The notes: a model not told the origin generated them from the sequence alone. A stretch of DNA of 16,414 nucleotides from JACQFZ01 sp036396275 (GCA_036396275.1 DASWLD010000085.1:1-16414), one strand, 5' to 3'; shown: positions 1 through 7,186, counted from the first letter of the stretch. Translations and numbers: made by a program.

Positions 1-201
1 GTACGATGCAAAAAGCAAAACGTATGGCGCCGCGCGCTGCTGTTGCTGTTAACCCCCGTAGAGCAAGCCGAGCACCGCAGGGCAAGACGCGGGAATTCGC
101 GAGACGATGTTTGAGCCCGAGCGGATGTGTTTTTCATCCGCCGGCGAGTTCGGCTCGCGCGCGGCTTGACCGAGGAGCACAGGGAACCGCCCCCTCCCTC
201 G

Positions 202-226
202 CCCTCCCCCGCAACGCGGGGGAGGG
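202..226. repeat. GC-rich inverted repeat (CCCTCCCCC / GGGGGAGGG type)
   Basis: Perfect 11-bp arms, CCCTCCCCCGC at 202-212 and GCGGGGGAGGG at 216-226, flank a 3-nt loop (AAC). It belongs to the same sequence style as the two tandem units inside the ubiI-like gene near 12485-12543. When translated, such units give proline/glycine-rich peptides of the LPAGEG kind. Probably a dispersed extragenic palindrome. Confidence 0.7.
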
Positions 227-273
227 GAAACTAATATGTGGGGCGGCGCAGCGACCGGGGCGTGTTTCTTTTG

Positions 274-329
274 GTGACTTTTCTTTGCACGAACAAAGAA
301 AAGTCACTTGCCGTGGGTCAACCACCCAC
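274..329. repeat. Two adjacent perfect inverted repeats
   Basis: The first dyad has perfect 14-bp arms (GTGACTTTTCTTTG at 274-287 and its complement at 294-307) around a 6-nt loop. The second, just downstream, has 6-bp arms (GTGGGT 313-318, ACCCAC 324-329) around 5 nt. Neither is followed by a T-tract on the plus strand, so a simple intrinsic terminator is not supported. The TTTTCTTTG/CAAAGAAAA dyad resembles a widespread gammaproteobacterial intergenic repeat, by recollection. Confidence 0.65.
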
Positions 330-353
330 AAGGTTTGATTAATACATCGACAA

Positions 354-369
354 TCGCGCGGTAGCGCGA
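354..369 (-). terminator. Possible weak terminator after rpiA
   Basis: A 6-bp dyad (TCGCGC at 354-359, GCGCGA at 364-369, 4-nt loop) lies immediately behind the rpiA stop codon on the minus strand. The downstream minus-strand sequence is only moderately T-rich, so termination here is plausible but weak. Confidence 0.3.
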
Positions 370-370
370 C

Positions 371-1027
371 CTATGTAATCTTTCTGACGCCGCTATCACC
401 GGCGACAAGCAAAACATCCGCCGGTCGCCGCGCAAACAAGCCATTCGTCACCACCCCGGCAATGTGATCGAGCTTACTTTCGAGTTCGACCGGATTCAGG
501 ATATCGAGATTGTGCACGTCGAGGATCACGTTCCCGTTGTCGGTGACGAAGCCCTGACGCCATGCTGGCTGGCCGCCGAGCAGCACGATCTGCCGCGCCA
601 CGTAGGAACGCGCCATCGGAATCACTTCGATCGGCAACGGAAACTTACCGAGTCGGCCGACAAGTTTGGAATCGTCGACGATGCAGACGAAGCGCTCGGC
701 AGTCGCCGCGACGATCTTCTCGCGGGTCAGCGCGCCGCCGCCGCCCTTGATGAGATGGCGCTGTTCGGTGGCTTCGTCGGCGCCGTCGACGTACAGCGGC
801 AGATCGCCGGCGGCATTGGGGTCGAGCACGGCGATGCCGGCTTGTTTCAGACGCGCCTCGGTGGCTTTGGAGCTTGCGACCGCGCCGTCGATCTTGCCTT
901 TCATCTTGGCCAACAAGTCGATGAAGTGGTTGGCGGTGGAGCCGGTGCCGACGCCGACGACCATGTCGGCTTCGACGAATTCCAGCGCCGCCGCCGCCGC
1001 TGCTTTTTTCTTTTCGTCCGCGTTCAT
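371..1027 (-). CDS. rpiA: Ribose-5-phosphate isomerase A
   Basis: Interconverts ribose 5-phosphate and ribulose 5-phosphate in the cytoplasmic non-oxidative pentose phosphate pathway. The 218-residue product is almost the length of the E. coli enzyme. The phosphate-binding loop GTGSTA is at residues 27-32, the DGADE motif at 81-85 and a KGGGGALTREK stretch at 94-104. These place D81, D84, K94 and E103 exactly where the catalytic and substrate-contacting residues lie in the family. The ATG start fits the family N-terminus, and the leader has only a modest Shine-Dalgarno (GAGG). It is divergent from ilvA with a 141-nt gap. The Lys/Ala-rich N-terminus is slightly unusual but short. Assignment is secure. 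Confidence 0.97.
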   Translation of the reverse strand: MNADEKKKAAAAAALEFVEADMVVGVGTGSTANHFIDLLAKMKGKIDGAVASSKATEARLKQAGIAVLDPNAAGDLPLYVDGADEATEQRHLIKGGGGALTREKIVAATAERFVCIVDDSKLVGRLGKFPLPIEVIPMARSYVARQIVLLGGQPAWRQGFVTDNGNVILDVHNLDILNPVELESKLDHIAGVVTNGLFARRPADVLLVAGDSGVRKIT

Positions 1028-1108
1028 GCTGTCGTCTTGCCTCGTTGAAGTCGATCGAGAATAGCGAGTCTCGATGTATTTATAAAGGTCGAACTGTTAG
1101 ATTAAGCG

Positions 1109-1152
1109 TGCCTCGGTCGCCGACCCGAAAAAAGATATTCGGCACCGAGGCA
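1109..1152 (+). promoter_or_regulatory. Hairpin in the ilvA leader
   Basis: Outer arms TGCCTCGGT (1109-1117) and ACCGAGGCA (1144-1152) are perfectly complementary. They continue into inner arms GCCGA (1119-1123) and TCGGC (1139-1143) with one bulged C, giving a 14-bp stem around a 15-nt A-rich loop. The stem ends 16 nt before the TTG start of ilvA and contains the GAGG that could help ribosome binding. It is not followed by a T-tract, so a translational or mRNA-stability role is likelier than termination. The structure is seen directly; the regulatory role is inferred. Confidence 0.5.
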
Positions 1153-1168
1153 ATCGGGAACAGCGCAA

Positions 1169-2683
1169 TTGTCGCAACGCTACATCAAGAAAATCCTATC
1201 CGCGCGCGTCTACGAGCTGGCGAAGGAAACGCCGCTCGAACACGCGCCGGTGTTGTCGCGCCGTTTGGGAAACCAGGTGTGGATCAAGCGCGAGGACGAA
1301 TCGCCGGTGTTCTCGTTCAAGTGGCGCGGCGCGTACAACAAAATGGCGGGGCTGTCGCCGGCGGTGCTTAAGCACGGCGTTATCGCCTCATCCGCCGGTA
1401 ATCACGCACAAGGCGTGGCGCTCGGCGCCAAGCGGCTTGGCGCCACGGCCGTCATCGTCATGCCTCGCACGACACCGCAGATTAAGGTCGATGCGGTGCG
1501 CAGTTTCGGCGGCGAGGTGGTGTTGCATGGCGATAACTACGACGCCGCGTATGCCCACGCGTGCACGCTGGCGCGCGCGAAGCGTCTGACCTTCGTCCAT
1601 CCGTACGACGATCCGGACGTCATCGCCGGGCAGGGCACCATCGGCCTCGAGATTCTCAAGCAGCACACCGCCGGGCTGGACGCGATCTTCGTTCCGGTGG
1701 GCGGCGGCGGCCTCATTTCCGGGATCGCGGTCTACGTAAAGCATTTGCGCCCGGAGATAAAAATCATCGGCGTCGAGCCGGAGGATGCCGACGCCATGGA
1801 ACGCTCGCTCAAGCTCGGCCGGCGGATCACGCTCGATCACGTCGGCATCTTCGCCGATGGCGTGGCGGTGCGCCAAGTGGGGAAGGAAACGTTCAGGCTC
1901 TGCAAAAAATACGTCGATGAAATTCTCATTGTCAGCAACGACGAAATCTGCGCGGCGATAAAGGATATCTTCGAGGACCGCCGCTGCGTGCTCGAACCCG
2001 CCGGTGCCCTCGGTTACGCCGGTCTCAAGCGCTACGTCGAGCGCGAAAAACTTAAGAACAAGCGATTGATGACGATCGCTTCCGGCGCCAACGTCAACTT
2101 TGACCGCCTGCGCCACGTCGCCGAACGCGCCGAAATCGGCGAGCGTCGCGAAGCCGTCATCGCGGTCACGATCCCGGAGCGTCGCGGCGCGTTTCGCGAG
2201 TTCTGCGCCGTGGTCGGCGATTACAACATCACCGAATTCAACTATCGCTACGCCGATCCGAAGAGCGCGCACATTTTCGTGGGCATCCAGGTGCAGGGCG
2301 AGAACCGGATCAAGCGCCTGATCAAGTCGCTGCGCGCCAAAGGCTATCCGACCATCGATATGACCGACAACGAAATGGCGAAGCTGCACATTCGCCATAT
2401 GGTCGGCGGTCGCGCGCCGAACGCCGTAAACGAAATCGTCTATCGCTTTGAGTTCCCGGAGCGCCCCGGGGCGCTGCTCAATTTCCTCAACAAGGAGATG
2501 GGCGGCGCCTGGAACATCAGTTTGTTTCACTACCGAAATCATGGCGCCGATTTCGGGCGCGTACTCGTCGGCATGCAGGTGCCGCCCAAGGACAAGAAGA
2601 AATTTCAGTCCTTCCTCGATAGTCTCGGTTACGAGTACGCCGACGAAACCGGCAACCCCGCGTATGATTTGTTCCTAGGATAG
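1169..2683 (+). CDS. ilvA: Biosynthetic threonine dehydratase (threonine ammonia-lyase)
   Basis: PLP enzyme that converts L-threonine to 2-oxobutanoate and ammonia, the first committed step of isoleucine synthesis. At 504 residues it matches the two-ACT-domain biosynthetic form. The catalytic domain spans about residues 10-320. It contains the Schiff-base lysine K51 in SFKWRGA, the substrate loop SSAGNHAQG at 74-82 and the phosphate-binding glycine run VGGGGL near 180. ACT-like regulatory domains at about 327-395 and 424-495 would bind isoleucine/valine for feedback control. The start is TTG: no in-frame ATG or GTG lies nearby, and the next residues (YIKKILSARVYELAKETPL) align with the usual N-terminus. 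The leader carries a strong hairpin. The downstream nuclease-family gene begins 28 nt later and may be co-transcribed. Confidence 0.96.
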   Translation: MSQRYIKKILSARVYELAKETPLEHAPVLSRRLGNQVWIKREDESPVFSFKWRGAYNKMAGLSPAVLKHGVIASSAGNHAQGVALGAKRLGATAVIVMPRTTPQIKVDAVRSFGGEVVLHGDNYDAAYAHACTLARAKRLTFVHPYDDPDVIAGQGTIGLEILKQHTAGLDAIFVPVGGGGLISGIAVYVKHLRPEIKIIGVEPEDADAMERSLKLGRRITLDHVGIFADGVAVRQVGKETFRLCKKYVDEILIVSNDEICAAIKDIFEDRRCVLEPAGALGYAGLKRYVEREKLKNKRLMTIASGANVNFDRLRHVAERAEIGERREAVIAVTIPERRGAFREFCAVVGDYNITEFNYRYADPKSAHIFVGIQVQGENRIKRLIKSLRAKGYPTIDMTDNEMAKLHIRHMVGGRAPNAVNEIVYRFEFPERPGALLNFLNKEMGGAWNISLFHYRNHGADFGRVLVGMQVPPKDKKKFQSFLDSLGYEYADETGNPAYDLFLG

Positions 2684-2711
2684 CGCCGGCGCGGCGCAAC
2701 GGAGGGAGTCG

Positions 2712-3686
2712 ATGAAGCTGACGGTCGGAACGTTCAATCTGAATAATCTGTTTTCGCGCTACAACTTCCAAGCGGAAATCGACGCGATCCCCGACGCCGG
2801 CACGTTGCCGATCGCGGGCGCGTTTGCGTACGCGTTCGGGCCGGGCGATCCGGTCAAGGTGCGAAGCTATATGGGCAAGCTGGTGAAAGCGAAGGACGAC
2901 GCCGGCACGCAGGCGATTACCGAACGCATTCAGCGCATCGACGTGGACGTGTTGGCGGTGCAGGAAGTGGAGGATATCGACACGCTGCGGCAGTTCAACC
3001 GCGAGCGGCTCGGCGGTATGTACCCGCAGGTGCTGCTGATCGAAGGGAACGACCCGCGATTGATCGACGTCGGCGTGCTATCGCGCTACCCCATCGGCGG
3101 CTTCACGTCGTGGCAGCGGGCCACGCATCCCGACGCGCCGGACGACTTGGTATTCGGTCGCGACGTGATCGAAGTGGAGATTCTGAACGCAAGTCGCAGC
3201 GAGCGGTTGTTCACGTTGTTCAACACGCATCTCAAGAGCAACTACGTCGACTTTCGCGAGGATGAGGCGACGGCGCACGATGCCGCGAATGAGCGACGCC
3301 GGCGCCAGGCGGAAACGGTCGCGCGCATCATCAAGGCGCGCACGCGTCCGGACAGTCGCTATGCGCTCGTCGGCGATATGAACGATGCGCCGACGTCGGA
3401 GTTTCTACGCGGTTTCACGCAGGACACTGAGCTGAAATTGGTGAACGGGCTCATGGCGCCGCAGGAAACGCGACCCGCGAAGCCCGACAACTCGATGCCG
3501 GCATCGAGCGCGTGGACGCATCGCTTCAAGCCGGCGAATCAGCCCGCGCAATACGAGCTGTACGATCAGGTTTGGTTGAGTCCGGCACTGGCGGCGAAGC
3601 AGACGGCGGCGTGGGTCGATCGGCGCACGAAGCACAGCGGGGACGGATCGGATCACGATCCGGCCTGGGTGGAACTGAACCTATAG
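2712..3686 (+). CDS. Endonuclease/exonuclease/phosphatase (EEP) family protein
   Basis: A 324-residue protein of the DNase I-like EEP metallohydrolase fold, whose members cleave phosphodiester or phosphomonoester bonds with Mg2+. Visible motifs in order are FNLNNLF near the N-terminus (metal-site Asn), LAVQEVED (metal-site Glu), NTHLKS (His), VGDMNDAPTSEFL (Asp/Asn pair), YELYDQVWLS and the C-terminal SDHDPAWVEL (catalytic Asp-His). All conserved positions appear intact. There is no signal peptide, so it is probably cytoplasmic. The start is firm: ATG preceded by GGAGGGAG at a 4-nt spacing. It follows ilvA by 28 nt and converges on the cyclophilin gene with only 7 nt between stops. The substrate (DNA, RNA or small molecule) cannot be deduced. 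Confidence 0.88.
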   Translation: MKLTVGTFNLNNLFSRYNFQAEIDAIPDAGTLPIAGAFAYAFGPGDPVKVRSYMGKLVKAKDDAGTQAITERIQRIDVDVLAVQEVEDIDTLRQFNRERLGGMYPQVLLIEGNDPRLIDVGVLSRYPIGGFTSWQRATHPDAPDDLVFGRDVIEVEILNASRSERLFTLFNTHLKSNYVDFREDEATAHDAANERRRRQAETVARIIKARTRPDSRYALVGDMNDAPTSEFLRGFTQDTELKLVNGLMAPQETRPAKPDNSMPASSAWTHRFKPANQPAQYELYDQVWLSPALAAKQTAAWVDRRTKHSGDGSDHDPAWVELNL

Positions 3687-3693
3687 ATCCGCG

Positions 3694-4278
3694 TTAGTTT
3701 TTGATTCGTTCGACGCGTTGGATCACCACGTCGGTGACCGGAACGGCTTCGAACGGGCCGGCATTCTTTGTTTTCGTTGTTTCGATTTTCTTGACCACAT
3801 CCATTCCCTTGGTGACCTTGCCAAACACCGCGTAGCCCCATCCTTGAACCGTCTTGTCGCGGTGGTTCAGAAACGCGTTGTCGGCAGCGTTGATGAAGAA
3901 CTGCGCACTGGCCGAGTGCGGACTCGACGTGCGCGCCATCGCGATCGTGCCGGCGGTGTTCTTCAGGCCGTTGTCGGCTTCGTTCATGATCGGCGCGTCA
4001 GTCTTCTTTTGCTTCATGCCGGCTTCGAATCCGCCGGCCTGAATCATGAAGCCCGGAATGACGCGATGAAAGATCGTGCCATCGTAGAAACCTTTATCGA
4101 CATAGTTCAAGAAATTGGCGACCGTTTTCGGGGCGTGCCGGGCGTCGAGCTCGATCTCGATGGCGCCGAGATTCGTCGTCATCCGCACTTTCGGATGCGC
4201 CGCCGGCTTGTCGGCCGCGCCGAGGGCGAGTGGTATCGTGAAGCAGGCAACTAGGGCAAACAGGATTGCGCGTTTCAT
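3694..4278 (-). CDS. ppiA: Periplasmic peptidyl-prolyl cis-trans isomerase, cyclophilin type
   Basis: Catalyses cis-trans isomerisation of X-Pro bonds during folding of exported proteins. The 194-residue product begins with a signal peptide (basic MKR, then a hydrophobic stretch to about residue 20, likely cut after ALGA or LGAA). The cyclophilin core shows FHRVIPGFMIQAGG (70-83, active-site Arg at R72 and Gln at Q80), SASAQFFIN (122-130) and YAVFGKV. The short bacterial form lacks the human cyclophilin A tryptophan, as is normal for PpiA/PpiB. I chose the ATG at 4278, not the longer frame to 4326, because it follows GAGGAAAGAA (Shine-Dalgarno), begins the signal peptide and overlaps the EVE gene stop as ATGA. 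This suggests translational coupling. Confidence 0.94.
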   Translation of the reverse strand: MKRAILFALVACFTIPLALGAADKPAAHPKVRMTTNLGAIEIELDARHAPKTVANFLNYVDKGFYDGTIFHRVIPGFMIQAGGFEAGMKQKKTDAPIMNEADNGLKNTAGTIAMARTSSPHSASAQFFINAADNAFLNHRDKTVQGWGYAVFGKVTKGMDVVKKIETTKTKNAGPFEAVPVTDVVIQRVERIKN

Positions 4279-4769
4279 TTCTTTCCTCGCGAGGTGGTCG
4301 ACTCCATCTTCAAGATCGCGGCCCATTGTTCGGGCGTAACCGGCATGATCGACAGCCGGCTGCCGCGGGCGAGCAGAGGCATGCGCGCAAGTCTCGGGTT
4401 CGCGCGCAATTCCGCGAGCGCAATGGGCCGCTTCACTTTCCGCCGGTAGCGGACGTCAACCATGTCCCACAGCGGTTTGTCGGGCCGGCTGCGCGGATCG
4501 TAATAGGGGCTGCGCGCATCCCAGGCGCTGGAGTCCGGATAGGCTTCGCGTGCGATCTCGACGATGCCGGCGATACCCGGCTCGGCGCAACTCGAATGGT
4601 AGAAGAACGCGAGATCGTGCCTGCGCATCGCGCGCATGAAGTTGCGCGCCTGAAAATTGCGCACGCCGTCCCACGGCGCGCTTTGCCGCGGCCGCGCTTT
4701 CAAATGATCGATGGAAAAAACGTCCGGCTCGGACTTCATCAACCAATGGTTTCTGTTCGCGCCGGGCAT
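4275..4769 (-). CDS. EVE-domain protein (thymocyte nuclear protein 1-like)
   Basis: A 164-residue single-domain protein of the EVE family, a PUA-like fold thought to bind modified nucleobases in nucleic acids. Typical signatures are the N-terminal HWLMKSEPDVFSIDHL, the WDGVRNFQARNFM segment and the RHDLAFFYHSSC strand leading to GIAGIVEI. The length is normal for a stand-alone EVE protein, and no restriction or nuclease domain is fused. The start is placed at the ATG at 4769, giving the expected 11-residue lead to MKSEP, but its ribosome binding site is weak. It sits 27 nt behind the phosphoesterase gene and overlaps ppiA by 4 nt. Its cellular role is unknown beyond the family inference. Confidence 0.9.
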   Translation of the reverse strand: MPGANRNHWLMKSEPDVFSIDHLKARPRQSAPWDGVRNFQARNFMRAMRRHDLAFFYHSSCAEPGIAGIVEIAREAYPDSSAWDARSPYYDPRSRPDKPLWDMVDVRYRRKVKRPIALAELRANPRLARMPLLARGSRLSIMPVTPEQWAAILKMESTTSRGKK

Positions 4770-4796
4770 GCGCCATTGTAACAGCGCGGCCCGCGA

Positions 4797-5579
4797 TCAG
4801 CGTTCGGCGAGCGCCACGCGGCGGATCGAGCGGCTCTTGCCGGTCCGCTCATCGACGTCGATTACGACGCCGCACAGCGTGCCCGGGCCCTCGGCCGTGT
4901 CCCAGGTCGCGGGGAGTTTGTTTTTTAGACGCTTGATGGCGTTGTCGATGCCGAGTCCGATGACGGAGTCGTAGCAGCCGGTCATTCCGACGTCGGTGAT
5001 ATAAGCGGTGCCGCCCGGCAGCACGCGCTCGTCGGCGGTCGGAATGTGCGTGTGCGTGCCGACGACGGCGCTGACGCGCCCGTCCAGGTACCAGCCCATC
5101 GCGGTTTTTTCGCTGGTCGCCTCGGCGTGCATGTCGACCAACACGATTTTCACGTCGTCGGGTTTGGCGGCGAGCGCGTCATCGGCCGCGCGAAACGGAC
5201 AATCGAGATTGGGGTGCATGAACACCCGGCCGAGCAGGTTCAACACTCCCACCCGATGTTTACCGGCCTGCGCCACGTACCAGCCGCTGCCGGGCGCGCC
5301 GGCGGGGTAGTTGTGCGGCCGAAGCAAACGCGGTTCCTGCTTTATGTACTCCAGCGATTCCAGCCGCTCCCAGGCGTGGTTTCCGCTTGATAACACGTCG
5401 ACTCCGAGGCCAAACAACCGGGTCGCCGTTTCCGCGGTAACGCCGACGCCGCCGGCGACGTTTTCGCAGTTGGCGATGACAAGATCGAGCTCCATGGAAT
5501 CTCGCAGCCCCGGCAAATGCGCGCCGAGCGCCCGGAGCCCGGGCGCGCCCATGACGTCGCCGATGAAGAGCAGATTCAT
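4797..5579 (-). CDS. TIGR00282-family metallophosphoesterase (YmdB-like)
   Basis: A 260-residue cytoplasmic dimetal phosphoesterase related to Bacillus YmdB, which hydrolyses 2',3'-cyclic nucleotides in vitro. Metal ligands appear in the expected order: D8 in FIGDVMG, E39 and N40 in ANCEN, N67 in SGNHAWE, H151 in DMHAE, and H176 and H178 in GTHTHIPTAD. The C-terminal part (YITDVGMTGCYDSVIG) is also typical. Length is normal for the family. It begins 30 nt after fau with an ATG and a poor Shine-Dalgarno, consistent with translation within a polycistronic message. Gammaproteobacterial members have no settled physiological role that I know of; the exact substrate is open. Confidence 0.92.
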   Translation of the reverse strand: MNLLFIGDVMGAPGLRALGAHLPGLRDSMELDLVIANCENVAGGVGVTAETATRLFGLGVDVLSSGNHAWERLESLEYIKQEPRLLRPHNYPAGAPGSGWYVAQAGKHRVGVLNLLGRVFMHPNLDCPFRAADDALAAKPDDVKIVLVDMHAEATSEKTAMGWYLDGRVSAVVGTHTHIPTADERVLPGGTAYITDVGMTGCYDSVIGLGIDNAIKRLKNKLPATWDTAEGPGTLCGVVIDVDERTGKSRSIRRVALAER

Positions 5580-5609
5580 GACTCGCGGGGATAGGGTAGC
5601 GGAGGATTC

Positions 5610-6380
5610 TTACGAATCAGCGTAGTACACCGACTGATCGGTGACGACGCCGTCGAGCGGCACGTCCCACGGATCGACGGCGATCTTCGGTACGCGTTGA
5701 AAATCGTAGGCCAACCCGAGCACGCGCGGCGCGCGCAGGAAATGCCGGTTGCGCAGGAACGCGAGGCTGCGGTCGTAGAAACCGGCGCCGCGGCCAACGC
5801 GATTGCCGTTCTTGTCGAACGCGACCAGCGGCAACAGAATCAGATCGACTTCTTGAGCGCGGACCAATTCGCGCACCGATACCTTCGGCTCGGGTATTCC
5901 AAAGCGATTTGGCACGAGTTCCATGCCGGGCATTGCCGGCGCGAACCAAAGCCGATCGTAGCGCAGGCGCGACAGCACCGGCAGGAACACATCCCGGCGC
6001 ATGCGCCACAGTCGATCGATGATCTCGCTTGTATCGACCTCGCCGTCGCTCGGTAAATAGCACGCGATTCGACGGCTGACGAGGTAAAGCCGCGTCCCCG
6101 CCAGATGGGCGGCGACGCGCGCCGATGCGGTTTGCCGCTGCGCCGGCGACAATTGCGCGCGCGCCGCGCGCAGACGAGCACGCAACGCCGGTTTCGTGGC
6201 GGCCGACGTACTTACCTTGATGGTTTTGGTTTTGCGAACCGCCTTTTTCGACGCGCGTATCGGTGCGCGCGACTTCTTCTTACGAACCGCGCGCGACGGT
6301 TGCTTCGTTCGCGCGGCGCGCTTGCCGCGTTTGGCCGTTGCGCGCTCGGGCGCGCGGCGCTTGGAGCGACGCCCGCTCAC
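5610..6380 (-). CDS. fau: 5-formyltetrahydrofolate cyclo-ligase with a basic N-terminal extension
   Basis: Uses ATP to convert 5-formyl-THF to 5,10-methenyl-THF, recycling an inhibitory folate. The catalytic region (about residues 62-256) shows KPALRARLRAARAQLSP, CYLPSDGEVDTSEII, the LLPLVAFD segment, and GRGAGFYDR, the family GxGxGYYDR phosphate-binding motif. Residues 1-60 are unusual: very rich in Lys, Arg, Ala, Ser and Thr and histone H1-like, whereas the usual enzyme is about 180-200 residues. No internal start codon is visible in the stretch leading to the catalytic domain, so the extension appears to be translated. The start is GTG, with GGA about 11 nt upstream. It lies directly behind 6S RNA, the classical ssrS-fau arrangement, and leads a four-gene run. 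Confidence 0.92.
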   Translation of the reverse strand: MSGRRSKRRAPERATAKRGKRAARTKQPSRAVRKKKSRAPIRASKKAVRKTKTIKVSTSAATKPALRARLRAARAQLSPAQRQTASARVAAHLAGTRLYLVSRRIACYLPSDGEVDTSEIIDRLWRMRRDVFLPVLSRLRYDRLWFAPAMPGMELVPNRFGIPEPKVSVRELVRAQEVDLILLPLVAFDKNGNRVGRGAGFYDRSLAFLRNRHFLRAPRVLGLAYDFQRVPKIAVDPWDVPLDGVVTDQSVYYADS

Positions 6381-6436
6381 GCGATGACGTTCCGGGGGGA
6401 CAACGCCACACGCAAAGGCGCGGCGCGAAAATAAAG

Positions 6437-6623
6437 GCGCCCTCCGCCTGTGCCGTGCCGACCGTTACACCTTGAACCGAACGGTTCAAGTGGGTGCCTA
6501 AGAGATGCATCAGGCTTTCCGCTGCGATGGCGGACTTGCACAACAGCATCTGCTGTTCGGCTCCCGAAGTGTGGTGATAGGTTCAAAGGATTGCCGGAAC
6601 AACACGTACACCGCAGAGGACGC
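6437..6623 (-). ncRNA. ssrS: 6S RNA
   Basis: 6S RNA binds sigma70 RNA polymerase as a promoter mimic and shifts transcription in stationary phase. Three things support it. First, position: between zapA and fau on their strand, as in most gammaproteobacteria. Second, near the 3' end the minus strand reads CACTTGAACCGTTCGGTTCAAGGTGTAACGG (6493-6463, given here as overlapping parts: CACTTGAACC, GGTTCAAGG, GTAACGG), closely matching the E. coli 6S closing hairpin. Third, an 11-bp terminal helix pairs 6623-6613 (GCGTCCTCTGC) with 6447-6437 (GCGGAGGGCGC), giving about 187 nt, the usual size. A T-rich stretch (TTTATTTT) follows. Ends are estimates within a few nucleotides; mature ends may be trimmed. 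Confidence 0.93.
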
Positions 6624-6630
6624 ACAACCA

Positions 6631-6658
6631 ATGATATACCTATTGGCGAGGCTGTCCA
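6631..6658 (-). promoter_or_regulatory. Sigma70-type promoter of 6S RNA, overlapping the end of zapA
   Basis: On the minus strand TGGACA (6658-6653) and TATCAT (6636-6631) are each one mismatch from the -35 and -10 consensus, with a 16-nt spacer. The expected start at about 6624 coincides with the 5' end of the 6S terminal helix. The -35 box lies within the last codons of zapA (stop TAG at 6642-6640). Confidence 0.7.
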
Positions 6659-6951
6659 TCCCAATGCAACGCGGCGTCGATCTTGTTTCGCAATAGTCGC
6701 ACTTTCTGCATTGCGTCGCCGGAAAGCCCGCCGCTGCGACGCAACTCGAGGAGTTCGTGCGTAATGTTGAGCGCGGTAATGATGGCGGTGCGTTCGCTGC
6801 CGATCACTTTTCCGGTGGCTTGAATTTCGCGCAGTTTGCGTTCCAGATAATCCGCCGCTTCCACTAACGCGTGGCGTTCGTTTGCCGGACAGGCGACGCG
6901 AAATTCCTTGCCGAGGATCGTGACGGTAACACCGTCGGCCGTTTCCTTCAT
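6640..6951 (-). CDS. zapA: Cell division protein ZapA
   Basis: Small cytoplasmic FtsZ-associated protein that cross-links FtsZ filaments at the division ring. The 103-residue product has the typical N-terminal beta segment (VTVTILGKEFRVACP), the AADYLERKLREI helix, and the segment SERTAIITALNITHELL. A C-terminal coiled-coil-like helix follows. I used the ATG at 6951, not the much longer frame reaching 7188, because the extra residues are a shadow of the upstream gene and the ATG overlaps its stop as TGATG. It is probably translationally coupled to that gene. The 6S RNA promoter is embedded in its 3' end. Confidence 0.94.
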   Translation of the reverse strand: MKETADGVTVTILGKEFRVACPANERHALVEAADYLERKLREIQATGKVIGSERTAIITALNITHELLELRRSGGLSGDAMQKVRLLRNKIDAALHWDGQPRQ

Positions 6952-7157
6952 CAGGCGCGCTCCAGCGCTTTCAGGCGGTCGATCATCGATTCGATGCGCT
7001 CGCGCGCGATGCGAGTTTTTTCGAGCAGCTTCACGCGCTCGGCTTGCAGGTTGCCGTGCTCGGACTTCAGTGTATCGTTTTCGCTTCGGAGTCGTTGGCA
7101 CGCCTCGATCAATTGGTCGATGCGGCTTTCGAGTTGTTTCAGGTCGTCGCTGTCCAC
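6951..7157 (-). CDS. Small coiled-coil protein of the TIGR02449/ZapB-like type
   Basis: A 68-residue, almost entirely helical acidic/basic protein with heptad-like spacing of Leu and Ile (ESRIDQLIEACQRLRSEN, then LQAERVKLLEKTRIARERI). This is the small protein usually encoded just upstream of zapA in non-enteric gammaproteobacteria; it resembles ZapB and is presumed to act at the division site. The start is GTG with GGAG six nucleotides upstream, and the stop overlaps the zapA ATG. A strong promoter precedes it. Family naming rests on context and coiled-coil character, so the function is inferred. Confidence 0.82.
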   Translation of the reverse strand: MDSDDLKQLESRIDQLIEACQRLRSENDTLKSEHGNLQAERVKLLEKTRIARERIESMIDRLKALERA

Positions 7158-7186
7158 GGGGCTCCGGCGTCGGCGATGGTAGCGCC

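Larger units (their letters stand above)
1..370. other. Intergenic region without a convincing gene
   Basis: No credible coding gene is visible here. A plus-strand open frame (6-338) exists, but its predicted protein is basic, lacks a recognisable domain and is built across several inverted repeats, so I treat it as a by-product of repeat DNA. The stretch contains at least four hairpin-forming segments: 121-141 (7-bp arms around a T-rich loop), 202-226, 274-307 and 313-329. Repeat DNA of this look is scattered between genes in many gammaproteobacteria. That comparison is from memory; copy number in this genome cannot be judged from one window. Confidence 0.7.

Noticed and set aside
6..338. 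Plus-strand open frame of 110 residues at the left edge
   Set aside because: No recognisable domain, the translation runs through inverted repeats, and its look matches repeat-derived hypothetical proteins.
1388..2542. 384-residue minus-strand open frame opposite ilvA
   Set aside because: Antisense shadow of ilvA without family features or a ribosome binding site.
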